In this document: positions 22,093 through 30,960 of the stretch, one piece after another
Numbering within the stretch: position 1 is the first letter of the stretch
How the letters are laid out: each line of letters begins with the position of its first letter
Virus record (IMG/VR): IMGVR_UViG_3300047462_000043
Coordinates: 1 to 33,899 of that record
DNA length: 33,899 nucleotides
Source: a virus
Direction: 5' to 3' (one strand)
Position numbers and translations under genes: made by a program
The notes under the pieces: model-generated
What the model was told of the DNA's origin: nothing
What the model saw: only the letters and a program-made list of their open reading frames with translations
Database searches by the model: none

Positions 22093-24197
22093 GGGGTTCC
22101 TCGGGTTGACGGCATAGCGACGGGAGGCTTCGGCAAAGCGACGTGCGGAGCAACGCCAGGCGCGGCCGTAGGCGTAGGGACTGCGGGGCGTGGCGCAGGT
22201 TTAGGCATTGGCTTAGGCGGCATCGCAGGCATACCAGGCTTAGGCGCAATCCCCGGCGCGGCCTGCGGCGGCGGCGCAATCTTCGGCAACACAATTTGAT
22301 CCGGCGTTCCAGGCGGTAGCGTCGGCTGATTCCCGATGGTCGCCAGAATCGGATTCATGGGGCCGTGTTGCATGTTCCCGGCCAGGAAGTCCAAATGGCT
22401 CTGGATATGCTTCGTGACCGCGCCGATAAGGACGGGATTTTTTCTCGCTTCGACCGACGCCAGCAGGACTTTATGCTCCGCGATGTGCATGACGTGGTCG
22501 TCAAAGACGATAGCGTCGTGGATTGGGCCGTCTCCCATCGCGTCGTTCTCGTCTTTCACCAAAGACATTTCCCGGTCCGAGGATTCCAGCATCGGCTCAA
22601 GCGATCCTGTCTCTAGAACGTTCAAGTAGTCCTGGTGATTCTTGATGTAGCCGCCGGCCTGCAACGACTCCGCAATCTGCAACCGGCCGGAAGTGGTCTG
22701 GGCGAGCGGGTTTCCAGTCTTGACCACAACCTTGTCGATTAGCGACAAGTCCCCACCCTTGAAAGACTCCGCGTAGGGCTTGCCGGACATGCCGAGCTTA
22801 CGTCCCGCACGGGGGACTACCGCACGTTTGCAAAGCATCTTGATGATGGCTGTGCCAACGCGCTCAGCAAGGTTCTGATACGCCTTGCCGAGATCCGAGT
22901 TGAACTGGACGGACTGCGTGGACATGAGCGCCAGCGCGGCGCCGGATTGCTGGCCCTTGAGAACTAGGTCCGGGTTTCCGCGCGTGACTTCATTGATGCC
23001 CATGAGCGTTCCGGCCGTCTGGGTCAGAGTGTTGATGAATTCGTAAGTCTCCGGCGCGGTCTTCGTCAGGTTCAACGCCTCGATTTTGTAGTTGGGGCCC
23101 TTGGCCGCGTCGTAGCCGATATAGGTCAAACCCTGGCCAAGCTGGGCTTCGGTGACGTTCGCGTCGTTTGGCCCCATGATGTGCTGAAGGCCGAAGGTGA
23201 TATTGTTCGTCAGCGCGACGGAGAACAGTCTAGTGATAGCGTTGCAGATCGGCAGGACGTCCATCGTGTCGGCGTAACCCCACGGAGACCCCGCCAAGTC
23301 CTCGGCCGCCATCCGATAGACCGGAGCCTTTTCGTATTCTTCAGGCAAGGGGCCGTCCTCAAGGATGATGTCGGAGTCGAGGAAGACAAGCATCCGGCCA
23401 GCCGGGACCGCAACCGTCCGCTCGTGGTAAAGCGTCCATTTCCAGATGATGTCAGACAGAGGTGAGTAGCACGGATAAATCTGGCGATCCTTGTAAATCG
23501 CGTCCAAGGAATGACCCATGATCTGCTTCTCGAATTGCGGGTACTGAACTGCCAAGTCGACTTTATTCACTTCCTCTTTCACGATGTACCACTGATCCGT
23601 AGGCGATGAGCGGTACACGTCCCGCACGACGTCGAGCGGGTCTTTGACCATAAGAGTGATGTCGCCTTCAGGGACCAGTGATCCCGAGTCCGTATCCATC
23701 GCAACCGGCTTTCCCTTGGCCTCGTCCCACAAAGCGACCACGAAAGACTCCATGAACATTTGCGACCACTGGGTCGCCTTGCGTAAAACCCCGTCCAGGT
23801 CGATGTCCGGTCGGTCGGTGTAGAGATTTAGAAGTCCCTTTGCGAGCCTGATCTGCTCCATGGCCTTGTGCGAGCCGTCCACGGCCTGCGGGTCGTAGGA
23901 GAGACGTTGCTCGCACGTCATCGTTACGCGGTGCTTTATGAAGTTGTGGTAGTTGTTGACCGTGATTCCGGTCTGCTCGCCCTGCGCGCCCTTTCGGTAG
24001 AGTTGGCCCTTGACCAGGAAGCCCTCGTAGTAGTCATAAAATGACGTTCGGTACAGTGCGACACGCCCCGAGCGCGTGGCCTCGGTGTAGTATCCCTCGA
24101 TCAATTGATTGCAAACGTCAACACACTCACGCGAGGGAAGACGCGCGAAGTATTCGTCGACCGTTTGGGCTTTATACTTCTGATCGGATAAGGGCAT
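22089..24197 (-). CDS. Portal protein, 702 aa
   Basis: ATG at 24197 abuts the upstream stop with GGAGAATAA before it. Long helical portal-like chain: an early YYEGFLVKGQLYRKG region, stem and crown helices around AITRLFSVALTNNITFGLQH and GLTYIGYDAAKGPNYKIEAL, and GINEVTRGNPDL. A Pro/Ala/Lys-rich tail (last ~75 residues, MPPKPMPKPAPRPAVP) is probably disordered. Size and place between terminase and scaffold fit the dodecameric head vertex that receives DNA. Called by architecture. Confidence 0.8.
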   Translation of the reverse strand: MPLSDQKYKAQTVDEYFARLPSRECVDVCNQLIEGYYTEATRSGRVALYRTSFYDYYEGFLVKGQLYRKGAQGEQTGITVNNYHNFIKHRVTMTCEQRLSYDPQAVDGSHKAMEQIRLAKGLLNLYTDRPDIDLDGVLRKATQWSQMFMESFVVALWDEAKGKPVAMDTDSGSLVPEGDITLMVKDPLDVVRDVYRSSPTDQWYIVKEEVNKVDLAVQYPQFEKQIMGHSLDAIYKDRQIYPCYSPLSDIIWKWTLYHERTVAVPAGRMLVFLDSDIILEDGPLPEEYEKAPVYRMAAEDLAGSPWGYADTMDVLPICNAITRLFSVALTNNITFGLQHIMGPNDANVTEAQLGQGLTYIGYDAAKGPNYKIEALNLTKTAPETYEFINTLTQTAGTLMGINEVTRGNPDLVLKGQQSGAALALMSTQSVQFNSDLGKAYQNLAERVGTAIIKMLCKRAVVPRAGRKLGMSGKPYAESFKGGDLSLIDKVVVKTGNPLAQTTSGRLQIAESLQAGGYIKNHQDYLNVLETGSLEPMLESSDREMSLVKDENDAMGDGPIHDAIVFDDHVMHIAEHKVLLASVEARKNPVLIGAVTKHIQSHLDFLAGNMQHGPMNPILATIGNQPTLPPGTPDQIVLPKIAPPPQAAPGIAPKPGMPAMPPKPMPKPAPRPAVPTPTAAPGVAPHVALPKPPVAMPSTRGTP

Positions 24198-24587
24198 TTA
24201 TTCTCCGAGCCGTCCCGTCTTGACGAATTCATCGCGCCTAGCCTGCGAGACGGCGAGCGCGGTCCCGGTCTTGGACAGGAAGTCCTTAATCCCGGCCAGC
24301 GCATCCTCTGCGGCCTTGAGCCTTGCGGCGAGGCGCTCCTGTTCTGAGATGGTCTTGAGAGTAGATGACAGCACGTCGTCCTCGCGCTCCACTGACGCCG
24401 CCGCGGCCTGCTCAATCGCCGTCAAGCGTTCGGAGAGGATCATGAAATCATCATGGAAACTGCCTGCGTCTTTAGCAGCACGGCTCAGGCGCTTTTCTAG
24501 CTCGTCGAACTTATCCTGCGTGACCGTCACCAGCGGCGGGAAGCGGCGGTCAAGCCAATCGACCAGGGCTTTCATGGCGCGGATCAT
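24198..24587 (-). CDS. Coiled-coil hypothetical protein, 129 aa
   Basis: ATG at 24587 overlaps the previous stop. Long heptad-rich helices (KFDELEKRLSRAAKD, then ISEQERLAARLKAAEDALAG) without Cys or obvious catalytic motif. Directly before the portal; could be a head-assembly helper. Confidence 0.65.
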   Translation of the reverse strand: MIRAMKALVDWLDRRFPPLVTVTQDKFDELEKRLSRAAKDAGSFHDDFMILSERLTAIEQAAAASVEREDDVLSSTLKTISEQERLAARLKAAEDALAGIKDFLSKTGTALAVSQARRDEFVKTGRLGE

Positions 24588-24907
24588 GCCACGGCCTCAG
24601 CGTTCTCCGGCTCGGCCACAATCTCATAGGTCTGCTTGAAGATGTCCGGCTTCACCGGGTAGAACTCGCCTTTAACGCCCTTGACGATCCAGTCACCGCG
24701 CATCGCATTCATGACGCCCTCAAGCGTCGGGATGCGTAGTATCGATTCCGTGACGGACAGGGACACTCCGCTCTTGCCGTCCTTTGATCGCGGCGGCAAA
24801 TGGGAGTAGTCCTCTTTCCCGTCAAGGATGAATTTCAGGACCTCGGGCGCGTTGCTTCCAACCCACTGTATCGCCTCGACGACGACTGGTCTTTTCCTGA
24901 ACTTCAT
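24584..24907 (-). CDS. Conserved phage protein ('RKRPVVVEAIQW' family), 107 aa
   Basis: ATGA overlap with the co-chaperonin gene. MKFRKRPVVVEAIQWVG, TLEGVMNAMRGDWIVKGVKG and EFYPVKPDIFKQTYE are the hallmarks of a widespread small phage protein often annotated hypothetical or PGDYG-like. Function unknown. Confidence 0.8.
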   Translation of the reverse strand: MKFRKRPVVVEAIQWVGSNAPEVLKFILDGKEDYSHLPPRSKDGKSGVSLSVTESILRIPTLEGVMNAMRGDWIVKGVKGEFYPVKPDIFKQTYEIVAEPENAEAVA

Positions 24908-25257
24908 GCGGCCACCTGGACGGTGTTGTTTTCCGGGACGCAGCCGCCGTTAGAAAATCCGCGTTCCGGCTCGACCACGCCCAGGACGTCATCCTCGTGC
25001 ATGATCAAGTGCGTGACATCGCCCACCTTGACCTCCATTCCGGCATACTTGCCGTAGAAGACAACCTCGCCCACGCTGATCGTCGTATGAACAAATACGC
25101 CGTTCTCGCGATGGCCTGGACCGGCCGCGATGACAGTCCCTTCCTGCGGGCGCTCCTGGGCCATTTTGGGGATGACGATCCCGCCCTTGCTTCGGACCTC
25201 TCCCTCGGGCTCGTGCGGCTTTACAAGTAGACGACTACCAAGCGGTCTAATTCTCAT
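24904..25257 (-). CDS. GroES-like co-chaperonin, 117 aa
   Basis: IRPLGSRLLVKPHE at the start, a mobile-loop-like SKGGIVIPKMAQERPQEG, VIAAGPGHRENG, VGEVVFYGKYAGMEVKVG and LIMHEDDVLGVVEP follow the Cpn10 fold in order. GGIVIP matches the GroEL-binding hydrophobic tripeptide of the family loop. A ~20-residue C-terminal extension (RGFSNGGCVPENNTV) is extra. By analogy with T4 gp31, it may pair with host GroEL to fold the capsid protein. It lies between terminase and portal. Confidence 0.85.
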   Translation of the reverse strand: MRIRPLGSRLLVKPHEPEGEVRSKGGIVIPKMAQERPQEGTVIAAGPGHRENGVFVHTTISVGEVVFYGKYAGMEVKVGDVTHLIMHEDDVLGVVEPERGFSNGGCVPENNTVQVAA

Positions 25258-25604
25258 CGGAAATACCTCTTGCGGGCCGCCGTCTCCATGGACGACATGG
25301 CCACCACCATATCCACGCCCTCGGCAATGCGCTTGCGTAGCGGCTTTTTTAGCGGCTTGCGCTGCGCGTCCTCGAAGACCACTTGATCAACCGAGAACAG
25401 TCCGACCCAGCCCTGCGGCCCACGGACGCACCGAGAAACGATGAAGGATATGCCATCCGCGTATTCTATGGACTCTGGGACAGCCGCCTTGGCCTGCTCC
25501 TGCCTCAGTTTGGCGTCAGCGGTCCTCTTGGCCTCCATGCCCGGCGGCGGGCCGTGGCGGTCAAGCCAGCGCGTTTCTTCGATAGGCGGGACTTTGATGC
25601 TCAA
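25254..25604 (-). CDS. Hypothetical protein, 116 aa
   Basis: I place the start at TTG 25604, in a TTGA overlap with the upstream stop and with GAGG before it. A longer GTG form from 25637 would overlap the upstream gene by 37 bases. Basic, mixed fold: SIEYADGISFIVSRCVRGPQ and VDQVVFEDAQRKPL. Couples by ATGA to the co-chaperonin gene. No family recognised. Confidence 0.65.
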   Translation of the reverse strand: MSIKVPPIEETRWLDRHGPPPGMEAKRTADAKLRQEQAKAAVPESIEYADGISFIVSRCVRGPQGWVGLFSVDQVVFEDAQRKPLKKPLRKRIAEGVDMVVAMSSMETAARKRYFR

Positions 25605-25858
25605 GCGCGTGCCTCGGCCTTGGCGGGCTCTTTCCACTCGTGATGCTTCAAAGACGCGGCCTCGTATGCGGCGACGGCGCTTTTCCGATCCGACTTGATG
25701 ACCTCAAGCAGGACTGTAATATGCTCCACGGAATGCCCAGGGAACGTCCCGGCCCGCAAAGCGGTCAGGAAGTTGTCCATCATCTTGATGTGTTTCTCGT
25801 GATCCTCGCGCGTCAGTTGCGCCGGTTCCTGAGTCGTCGGTTCGCCTTTTGCGTTCAT
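25601..25858 (-). CDS. Small helical protein, 85 aa
   Basis: ATG at 25858 with GGGAG eight bases upstream; a longer open frame to 25996 lacks a site and overlaps the KTSC gene. Helical: DHEKHIKMMDNFLTALRAG and HITVLLEVIKSDRKSAVAA. No motif recognised. Confidence 0.7.
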   Translation of the reverse strand: MNAKGEPTTQEPAQLTREDHEKHIKMMDNFLTALRAGTFPGHSVEHITVLLEVIKSDRKSAVAAYEAASLKHHEWKEPAKAEARA

Positions 25859-25862
25859 GTCG

Positions 25863-26159
25863 TTATCTCCCTTTTTTGCGGATGTCAGAGCGCGGGGCTT
25901 TTGCCACCTTGACGCGGACGGATGCTTTCTTGCCCCGAATGTTATCCGACCAGTGCTTGCTATGATTCTGCGACGTTTGCAGAGCAAGCCAGTCAAGCGG
26001 GACCACGAATTTATGTTGATATATTGCGCCGTTCTTCAGGTGCGTCGTCAAAGTGAGATTGGCCTGGTCGTATTCAAACGCCGCGATGAAGGACGAATTT
26101 GCGGGCATCGTCTGGATTTGCGGAGCCGCGACGGTTGCAGGGGCGTTGATCGAGGCCAT
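25863..26159 (-). CDS. KTSC-domain protein, 98 aa
   Basis: ATG overlaps the terminase stop by one base (TAATG). NSSFIAAFEYDQANLTLTT, LKNGAIYQHKFVVPLDWLAL and HSKHWSDNIRGK match the KTSC fold ('SS.i....Yd....L.v.f..G..Y.y..VP....l'). KTSC modules are found at lysyl-tRNA synthetase C-termini and as stand-alone phage proteins, possibly binding RNA. Exact role unknown. Confidence 0.8.
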   Translation of the reverse strand: MASINAPATVAAPQIQTMPANSSFIAAFEYDQANLTLTTHLKNGAIYQHKFVVPLDWLALQTSQNHSKHWSDNIRGKKASVRVKVAKAPRSDIRKKGR

Positions 26160-27661
26160 TACCGCCCGCCTCCCTTGGCGAAGTCCTCGCGGGCTCTATC
26201 GCGTTCGGTGTGGACTCGAAAGACGCCTGCCAGGCGATTAGCAGTCGTGTTCGGGTCGCTCGCATTCATCGGCACGCCCGCATGGGTCTCCCAAGTCTTG
26301 CCGTAGAACTTGGGGATGGGATTGGTTTGCGTGTCCACGTTTCGCACCAGGTAGACCAGCGCCATGAGCGCGTCGAAGTGGCCGAACGTCTTGGACTTTG
26401 CGAGCTTCTTTCGGTCCTTGTCCCAAACGGCGTTACGCAGGCATCCGAGAAGCTCTTTGCAAGCCGGGTTGACCTCGATGCGGCCATCCTTGGCCCACTC
26501 GCGCACAAGGTTGATCATGGCCGGGAGCTCGTCCTTGCGGGTCGGGAAGAAGTCCAACTCATGCAAGGCGTTCAGGTCGTTGACTAGGATTAGGTTGTTG
26601 TTGTCGGCCACGCGGCGGTAGACCTTCTCGTGGACTTGCAGGGATCGGTATCGCTCATTCTTGCGGTCGTGGATCTCTTGGTAGCCTAGGGCCTTCTCGG
26701 CGTGCTTAAACAACTCGGCGATCTTGTCAGTGCGGACTTCCTCGTTTTGCAGGGCGAACTCGGCTTCAATCACCAGCTTTGCGCGCTTGAAGTCGTAGTA
26801 GCCCAGGAGCCCGGCCGTCTTATCCGTAACGCCAGAATCAAGCGCCGCATATTTCTGGTAGTACGGGAAGAACTCGTCATGCTGGACGGCCACGGCCTGC
26901 GAGTCGGACCATTCGGGGATAACAGTCTTGGTCGGGTCCTTGACCCATTGAGCCAGGTACTCGCGCGCCCATGCCACTTTGTCCGTCGTCTCTTTATGCC
27001 ACTGGTCTATCCGGGCTTGCGGGAAAGCGTCTGGGTCGTATAGGTTTGCGTCGTGGATAGTCGCATGGAAATACCAGCCCTCGCGCTCGGCCGCTTGCTT
27101 GATCGCATGGAGCGGATGGTCCTCGGTGTCGGCGGGGGTGCTGGAAATAAGGACCCGGCCGTCAACCGAGAACAGGGAAGGCACTACGACAGAATCGATT
27201 AGGGTATCCAGGTCGTCAACGTCCCGCGCCTCATCGATGAACACCCGCCGGAAAGCGTTGCCGCGCCTGACCCGGTGCTGCTGGTTATTCGACCCGCGGA
27301 ATACGATCTTCGAACCGTTGGGGAACGTGAGCGTTAGGCTTGCGTCCAGAGTGGGCCGCAAATCGTCCGGGCAGTCTAAGAACGTCTGGGTTATGATCGG
27401 CTGGATATAATCCTTCAATCCTTCCTTGACCGGAGCGAAGAACGCATTGACGGAGCCTGGGTTTTTAATGCTGTCCTCGCAAAGCCAGCTAAGCCCGAAG
27501 CTCGATTTCCCAGCGCGGCGCGTGCATTCGATGTAGAACTTCAGCGATGTCTTGAATGAATTAAAAGCCACTTCGCGAATCTTCTTTTGCAGGTTGCGTA
27601 GGCGGTAGCCTAGCGCACCCTTCTCCCACGCTTGCCGGGCCAAGTTAGGAGGCAGGGTCAT
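26159..27661 (-). CDS. terL: Terminase large subunit (ATPase-nuclease), 500 aa
   Basis: I chose ATG 27661; a longer open frame to 27790 is a shadow of the overlapping gene. The motor has a Walker A-like CTRRAGKSS (46-54), Walker B VFIDEA (140-145) and coupling motif LISSTP (171-176). The nuclease has likely metal ligands Asp275 (ALDSG), Asp362 (NDLN) and Asp430 (HFDAL). It packages DNA through the portal. The small-subunit candidate lies directly upstream with 17-base overlap. The order and motifs make this a secure call. Confidence 0.95.
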   Translation of the reverse strand: MTLPPNLARQAWEKGALGYRLRNLQKKIREVAFNSFKTSLKFYIECTRRAGKSSFGLSWLCEDSIKNPGSVNAFFAPVKEGLKDYIQPIITQTFLDCPDDLRPTLDASLTLTFPNGSKIVFRGSNNQQHRVRRGNAFRRVFIDEARDVDDLDTLIDSVVVPSLFSVDGRVLISSTPADTEDHPLHAIKQAAEREGWYFHATIHDANLYDPDAFPQARIDQWHKETTDKVAWAREYLAQWVKDPTKTVIPEWSDSQAVAVQHDEFFPYYQKYAALDSGVTDKTAGLLGYYDFKRAKLVIEAEFALQNEEVRTDKIAELFKHAEKALGYQEIHDRKNERYRSLQVHEKVYRRVADNNNLILVNDLNALHELDFFPTRKDELPAMINLVREWAKDGRIEVNPACKELLGCLRNAVWDKDRKKLAKSKTFGHFDALMALVYLVRNVDTQTNPIPKFYGKTWETHAGVPMNASDPNTTANRLAGVFRVHTERDRAREDFAKGGGR

Positions 27662-27971
27662 TCTTTGGCTCGACTGGTTTTGCCAGGGCTTCAAGATATT
27701 CCAAAGTCTTGGCCGCGTTCTCCACGGATTCCTTCGGCGTCTCGGCCGTGTGCTTGGGCGGCTCGATCTGCGCCGCTTCGCAGAATCCAAGCAAGTGAAT
27801 CCAGATATCGCGCTTGAATGCCGGGGTAGATTTGGGAGAGTCCGCCAGCTCGATCAACTCGTTTACCGGATGCCGACCGGCCAGGATCAACGCGGACTTT
27901 ACACTCGTGATATGCGTCTCTTTGTTTACCGATCCGCTTTTCCTGCCGCCCTGACCTTTTTCAAATGGCAT
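27645..27971 (-). CDS. Candidate terminase small subunit, 108 aa
   Basis: The N-terminus EKGQGGRKSGSVNKET is a basic, Gly-rich DNA-contact-like segment of the DUF5681 style. A helical core (SVKSALILAGRHPVNELIEL, RDIWIHLLGFCEAAQ) and an acidic tail follow. It overlaps the start of the large terminase, the usual place of the small subunit. No certain HTH, so moderate confidence. Confidence 0.6.
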   Translation of the reverse strand: MPFEKGQGGRKSGSVNKETHITSVKSALILAGRHPVNELIELADSPKSTPAFKRDIWIHLLGFCEAAQIEPPKHTAETPKESVENAAKTLEYLEALAKPVEPKNDPAS

Positions 27972-27981
27972 CTAGATGCAC

Positions 27982-28239
27982 TTAGACTCTATGCTCTGAG
28001 GAATAGCCGTCGACCATCGTGCGGCGTAAATCACGCTGATGGTAAGCGCCAGCGTAGGAGGATTGATCCTCGTGGCAGTAGAGCCGACCGTCTGCTTTTC
28101 GGCTGTCAACGCCGCCGACAACATCGGCCAGCTTGTCGGGACGGAACTGGAAATGAGCGCCGAGCGCCTTATTGCACCCGTCGCAAATGAAGGCGTGGAA
28201 AGGGCTCTCTCGAATGCCGAGGTCTCCCGCCCGGATCAT
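27982..28239 (-). CDS. CxxC hypothetical protein, ~85 aa
   Basis: ATG at 28239; a GTG two codons earlier (28245) is also possible. No clear Shine-Dalgarno. FICDGCNKALGAHFQ and GRLYCHED give CxxC plus a later Cys-His, a likely zinc site. Precedes the terminase pair. Confidence 0.6.
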   Translation of the reverse strand: MIRAGDLGIRESPFHAFICDGCNKALGAHFQFRPDKLADVVGGVDSRKADGRLYCHEDQSSYAGAYHQRDLRRTMVDGYSSEHRV

Positions 28240-28280
28240 GCTCACGGGGGAATTTTAACATGAGCTTGCGACTTTACGAT

Positions 28281-28305
28281 TTTATGGTATTTTTTTGTTT
28301 TTTAC
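28281..28305 (-). promoter_or_regulatory. Second copy of the A/T-rich motif, before the terminase block
   Basis: Matches 19241-19265 at 23 of 25 bases; eight extra bases (TTTACGAT) separate it from CGAC. It overlaps the last codons of the 66-aa gene and lies 40-65 bases upstream of the 87-aa/terminase operon. Interpreted as a possible late-gene control site. Confidence 0.45.
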
Positions 28306-28482
28306 TGGACGCCCGCGCCCACTGAAAACCGGGATGCCGCGGCGGCGGCGTTCCCGGTAGAGAGACTGATAGACGGCATACACTGAAGTCATATTCAGCG
28401 ACTCGCGAATCAGCTTGGGGATTATCCCGTACTTCCAGAGCTTCCAGACTTTCAGGTCATTTTTAATTGTCGCAGGTCGCAT
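28282..28482 (-). CDS. Small basic DNA-binding-like protein, 66 aa
   Basis: ATG at 28482 with GAGGTG seven bases upstream. Basic helices (KLIRESLNMTSVYAVYQSLY) look like a helix-turn-helix, followed by RRRRG and an AT-hook-like GRGRP near the C-terminus. Lies just before the terminase block and could regulate it or act in DNA recognition. Inference only. Confidence 0.6.
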   Translation of the reverse strand: MRPATIKNDLKVWKLWKYGIIPKLIRESLNMTSVYAVYQSLYRERRRRGIPVFSGRGRPVKNKKIP

Positions 28483-28559
28483 TCATTGGCACCTCGTATT
28501 AGTTTTGACGGCGTCGTACTGAGTTGCGTGGCTAACGGTTTTTGTTCTGTGATTTTCAT
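28452..28559 (-). CDS. Small possible peptide gene, 35 aa
   Basis: ATG at 28559 has AAGGA 9 bases upstream, formed by the end of the previous gene. Sequence starts MKITEQKPLATQLSTTPSKL and ends in a Cys-containing basic tail. It overlaps the next gene by 31 bases, so only moderate belief. Confidence 0.4.
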   Translation of the reverse strand: MKITEQKPLATQLSTTPSKLIRGANECDLRQLKMT

Positions 28560-28561
28560 TG

Positions 28562-29259
<698 letters not shown>

Positions 29260-29278
<19 letters not shown>

Positions 29279-29598
29279 GTCGGATTGCCGAGAGTCAGGA
29301 TCATCGTCGCGGGATTCAGCATGTTGGCCGTGGGAGCGATGTTGATCGGATACTGCAAGCACCGGCTGATACGATTATTCTCTTCGGCCACGCGCGACAG
29401 GTCGGGGAGAGCGGAGGCCAGAGAGGCGGTAAGGGCGGCGAGTTTGTTCATGGCATCGATAGGGTTCTCGTAGAGGCACCGCGCGTATACTTCAACGTCT
29501 CCGCCATCGGAGTAATTCGGATCAATCGCAAGAGCTATGGCTCGAATCTTCCTCCGCAATTCATCGCGTTCGACGCAAGCCAAATGAAGCGCGTCCAC
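29260..29598 (-). CDS. Hypothetical protein, C-terminal part of a probably frameshifted gene
   Basis: The frame opens with GTG 29598 but has no good ribosome site there. It begins DALHLACVERDELRRKI, where HLAC supplies His and Cys ligands that complete the CRKC of the frame upstream (29663-29535). A long helix rich in Ala and Leu and a C-terminal tail with NPATMILTLGNP follow. With one extra G in the GGGG run near 29610 the two frames fuse into one zinc-binding protein. Either a real disruption, a frameshift or an assembly error. Confidence 0.6.
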
Positions 29599-29663
29599 CG
29601 GAACCGCCCCGCAACGTGCGTGTACTCCGCGCCTTCAGGTATGCCACATTTTCTACAGTCCAT
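29535..29663 (-). CDS. N-terminal part of the frameshifted zinc protein, 42 aa
   Basis: ATG 29663 has AAGGAG seven bases upstream, much better than the downstream GTG. It encodes MDCRKCGIPEGAEYTHVAG, a CxxC zinc half-site, then drifts into unlikely sequence and stops at 29535. A -1 shift (or one missing G) restores a natural continuation into the downstream frame. Confidence 0.55.
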   Translation of the reverse strand: MDCRKCGIPEGAEYTHVAGRFRWTRFIWLASNAMNCGGRFEP

Positions 29664-30015
29664 GTGATTTCTCCTTCTTCTCCGCCTCTTCGAGCCGCAC
29701 CATCGCGGCGGTCAAGGCCCGTACAAGCTCGGGGACCGGGTAGCCCTTCATCCATTCGACTGACGCCAACAAAGCCTTCGTCCCAGGGTCAGAGGGTCGC
29801 CAGGAGGTGTAGAGGGAGAGATTGGCTATCGCTTCGCCAAGGCACTCAACGTCATGTGCCATCGCTTCTTTCAACGCCTCGTTCTCCGCTATGAGGGCGT
29901 TCCGTTCGCGCAGAAGGTCGTTGACCTGTTGCATCAAAGCCCATTGCGATCCGTCGCCGTGGGCAAAGCATTTCGGATTATCGCCCGTCTCATCACACTG
30001 GCATGTTGCGCTCAT
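29653..30015 (-). CDS. Coiled-coil protein with N-terminal Cys, 120 aa
   Basis: ATGA overlap with the preceding gene. The N-terminus ATCQCDETGDNPKCFAHG has three Cys and a His. A coiled coil (VNDLLRERNALIAENEALKE) and a helical C-terminus (VRALTAAMVRLEEAEKKEK) follow. No family recognised. Confidence 0.7.
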   Translation of the reverse strand: MSATCQCDETGDNPKCFAHGDGSQWALMQQVNDLLRERNALIAENEALKEAMAHDVECLGEAIANLSLYTSWRPSDPGTKALLASVEWMKGYPVPELVRALTAAMVRLEEAEKKEKSHGL

Positions 30016-30305
30016 ATTTTATTCCTCTCGCCCGCTGCGCGGGGTGGGGCGGCGGCTCGGAGCATCGCGGCCTTGACTTCCAGTTCGTTCGGGAGTTCTT
30101 CGACGGATTCCGATCCATCGCTGATAGACCGGGCCGCTCTTTTCGCCGCCTCCTCGAACGCCTCTGCGGCAGACTCCCGAAGGGCGGCGGCAATGGTGGC
30201 GCAGACAGGACAAGGGTCCTCGGGTTCGATATGCTCAATCCGAGAAACATTCTTCGGCGTGGCCGCGCGACATAGCGTCCTGGCCTTCTCGTCGTATTTA
30301 TCCAC
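30012..30305 (-). CDS. Small helical CPVC protein, 97 aa
   Basis: GTG start at 30305 with AGGGAG eight bases upstream and an 8-base overlap with the previous gene. DPCPVCATIAAALRESAAEA and a long Ala/Glu helix ending in ELEVKAAMLRAAA. Resembles small phage helical proteins with one CxxC. Confidence 0.65.
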   Translation of the reverse strand: MDKYDEKARTLCRAATPKNVSRIEHIEPEDPCPVCATIAAALRESAAEAFEEAAKRAARSISDGSESVEELPNELEVKAAMLRAAAPPRAAGERNKI

Positions 30306-30489
30306 GGTCTTCTCCCTGCTTCTGTGCGGGTTGAGCGGCGGGGAGAATCTTCCCGCAACCGGGGCATATCTTCTCTGTCTCCGTATTCGCCGTCTGTTTT
30401 AATTGCGGTAGATGCGCGTACCTGTTCTCGCATAAGAACTGCGGGCACGACGGGTCATCACACGGCGTCTTGTGGGCTTTGTCAGTCAT
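30298..30489 (-). CDS. Small Cys-rich protein, 63 aa
   Basis: ATG 30489 with AGGAG seven bases upstream; overlaps the previous gene by 8 bases. TPCDDPSCPQFLCENRY and ICPGCGKIL give a likely zinc-ribbon. Member of the microprotein chain. Confidence 0.65.
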   Translation of the reverse strand: MTDKAHKTPCDDPSCPQFLCENRYAHLPQLKQTANTETEKICPGCGKILPAAQPAQKQGEDRG

Positions 30490-30661
30490 GGGGTTTCTCC
30501 TGAGAGCGGAGGCGGGCGGTAGCGTCTTCCACTTGGCGAATCTCAGGATGATCAGACGCCAATTCGCCACGAAGCCTAGGCAACGTCGATTCCAGCGCCT
30601 TCACCGCCTCCGCGAGCGCGAGGCCGCCGCAGAACGGACACGACTTCAGGGCTTCACTCAT
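30482..30661 (-). CDS. CPFCGG zinc-ribbon microprotein, 59 aa
   Basis: ATGA overlap with the preceding gene. LKSCPFCGG near the start is the Lar/Com-like knuckle; a single acidic-basic helix follows (EAVKALESTLPRLRGEL). Only one CxxC is present, so it may dimerise around a metal. Overlaps the next start by 8 bases. Confidence 0.65.
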   Translation of the reverse strand: MSEALKSCPFCGGLALAEAVKALESTLPRLRGELASDHPEIRQVEDATARLRSQEKPHD

Positions 30662-30960
30662 CGCTTGTCCTCCTTCGTGGCGGCAACTCGTCGAAGATCA
30701 ATCAAATCCTCGGCCGTTTCGACATCACAAGCTCGGCAACTCATCTTTTCGTAATAATCGGGAATGACCCCGGACCCGTCGCAAATTGAACACTCGTCGC
30801 GCAAGACTTCCGAAAGACACTCGGCGCAATTTGACATCACACGGGCGCTTTCAAACGTGGTCCACGCCATACCTGGACCAGGAATATCAGGATGCGCGTA
30901 ACCGCACAGCGCATTATTGCTCAGCGCAGATTTTTTTACGTGGACGATATTTCCTCCCAT
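30658..30960 (-). CDS. Zinc-binding protein with DnaJ-like CxxCxGxG, 100 aa
   Basis: I chose ATG 30960 (AAGGAGG nine bases upstream). Early region VHVKKSALSNNALCGYAH, then NCAECLS, ECSICDGSGV and SCRACDV. The CxxCxGxG and CxxC form a zinc site like the DnaJ central domain. It probably acts as a small adaptor. ATGA overlap with the next gene. Confidence 0.7.
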   Translation of the reverse strand: MGGNIVHVKKSALSNNALCGYAHPDIPGPGMAWTTFESARVMSNCAECLSEVLRDECSICDGSGVIPDYYEKMSCRACDVETAEDLIDLRRVAATKEDKR

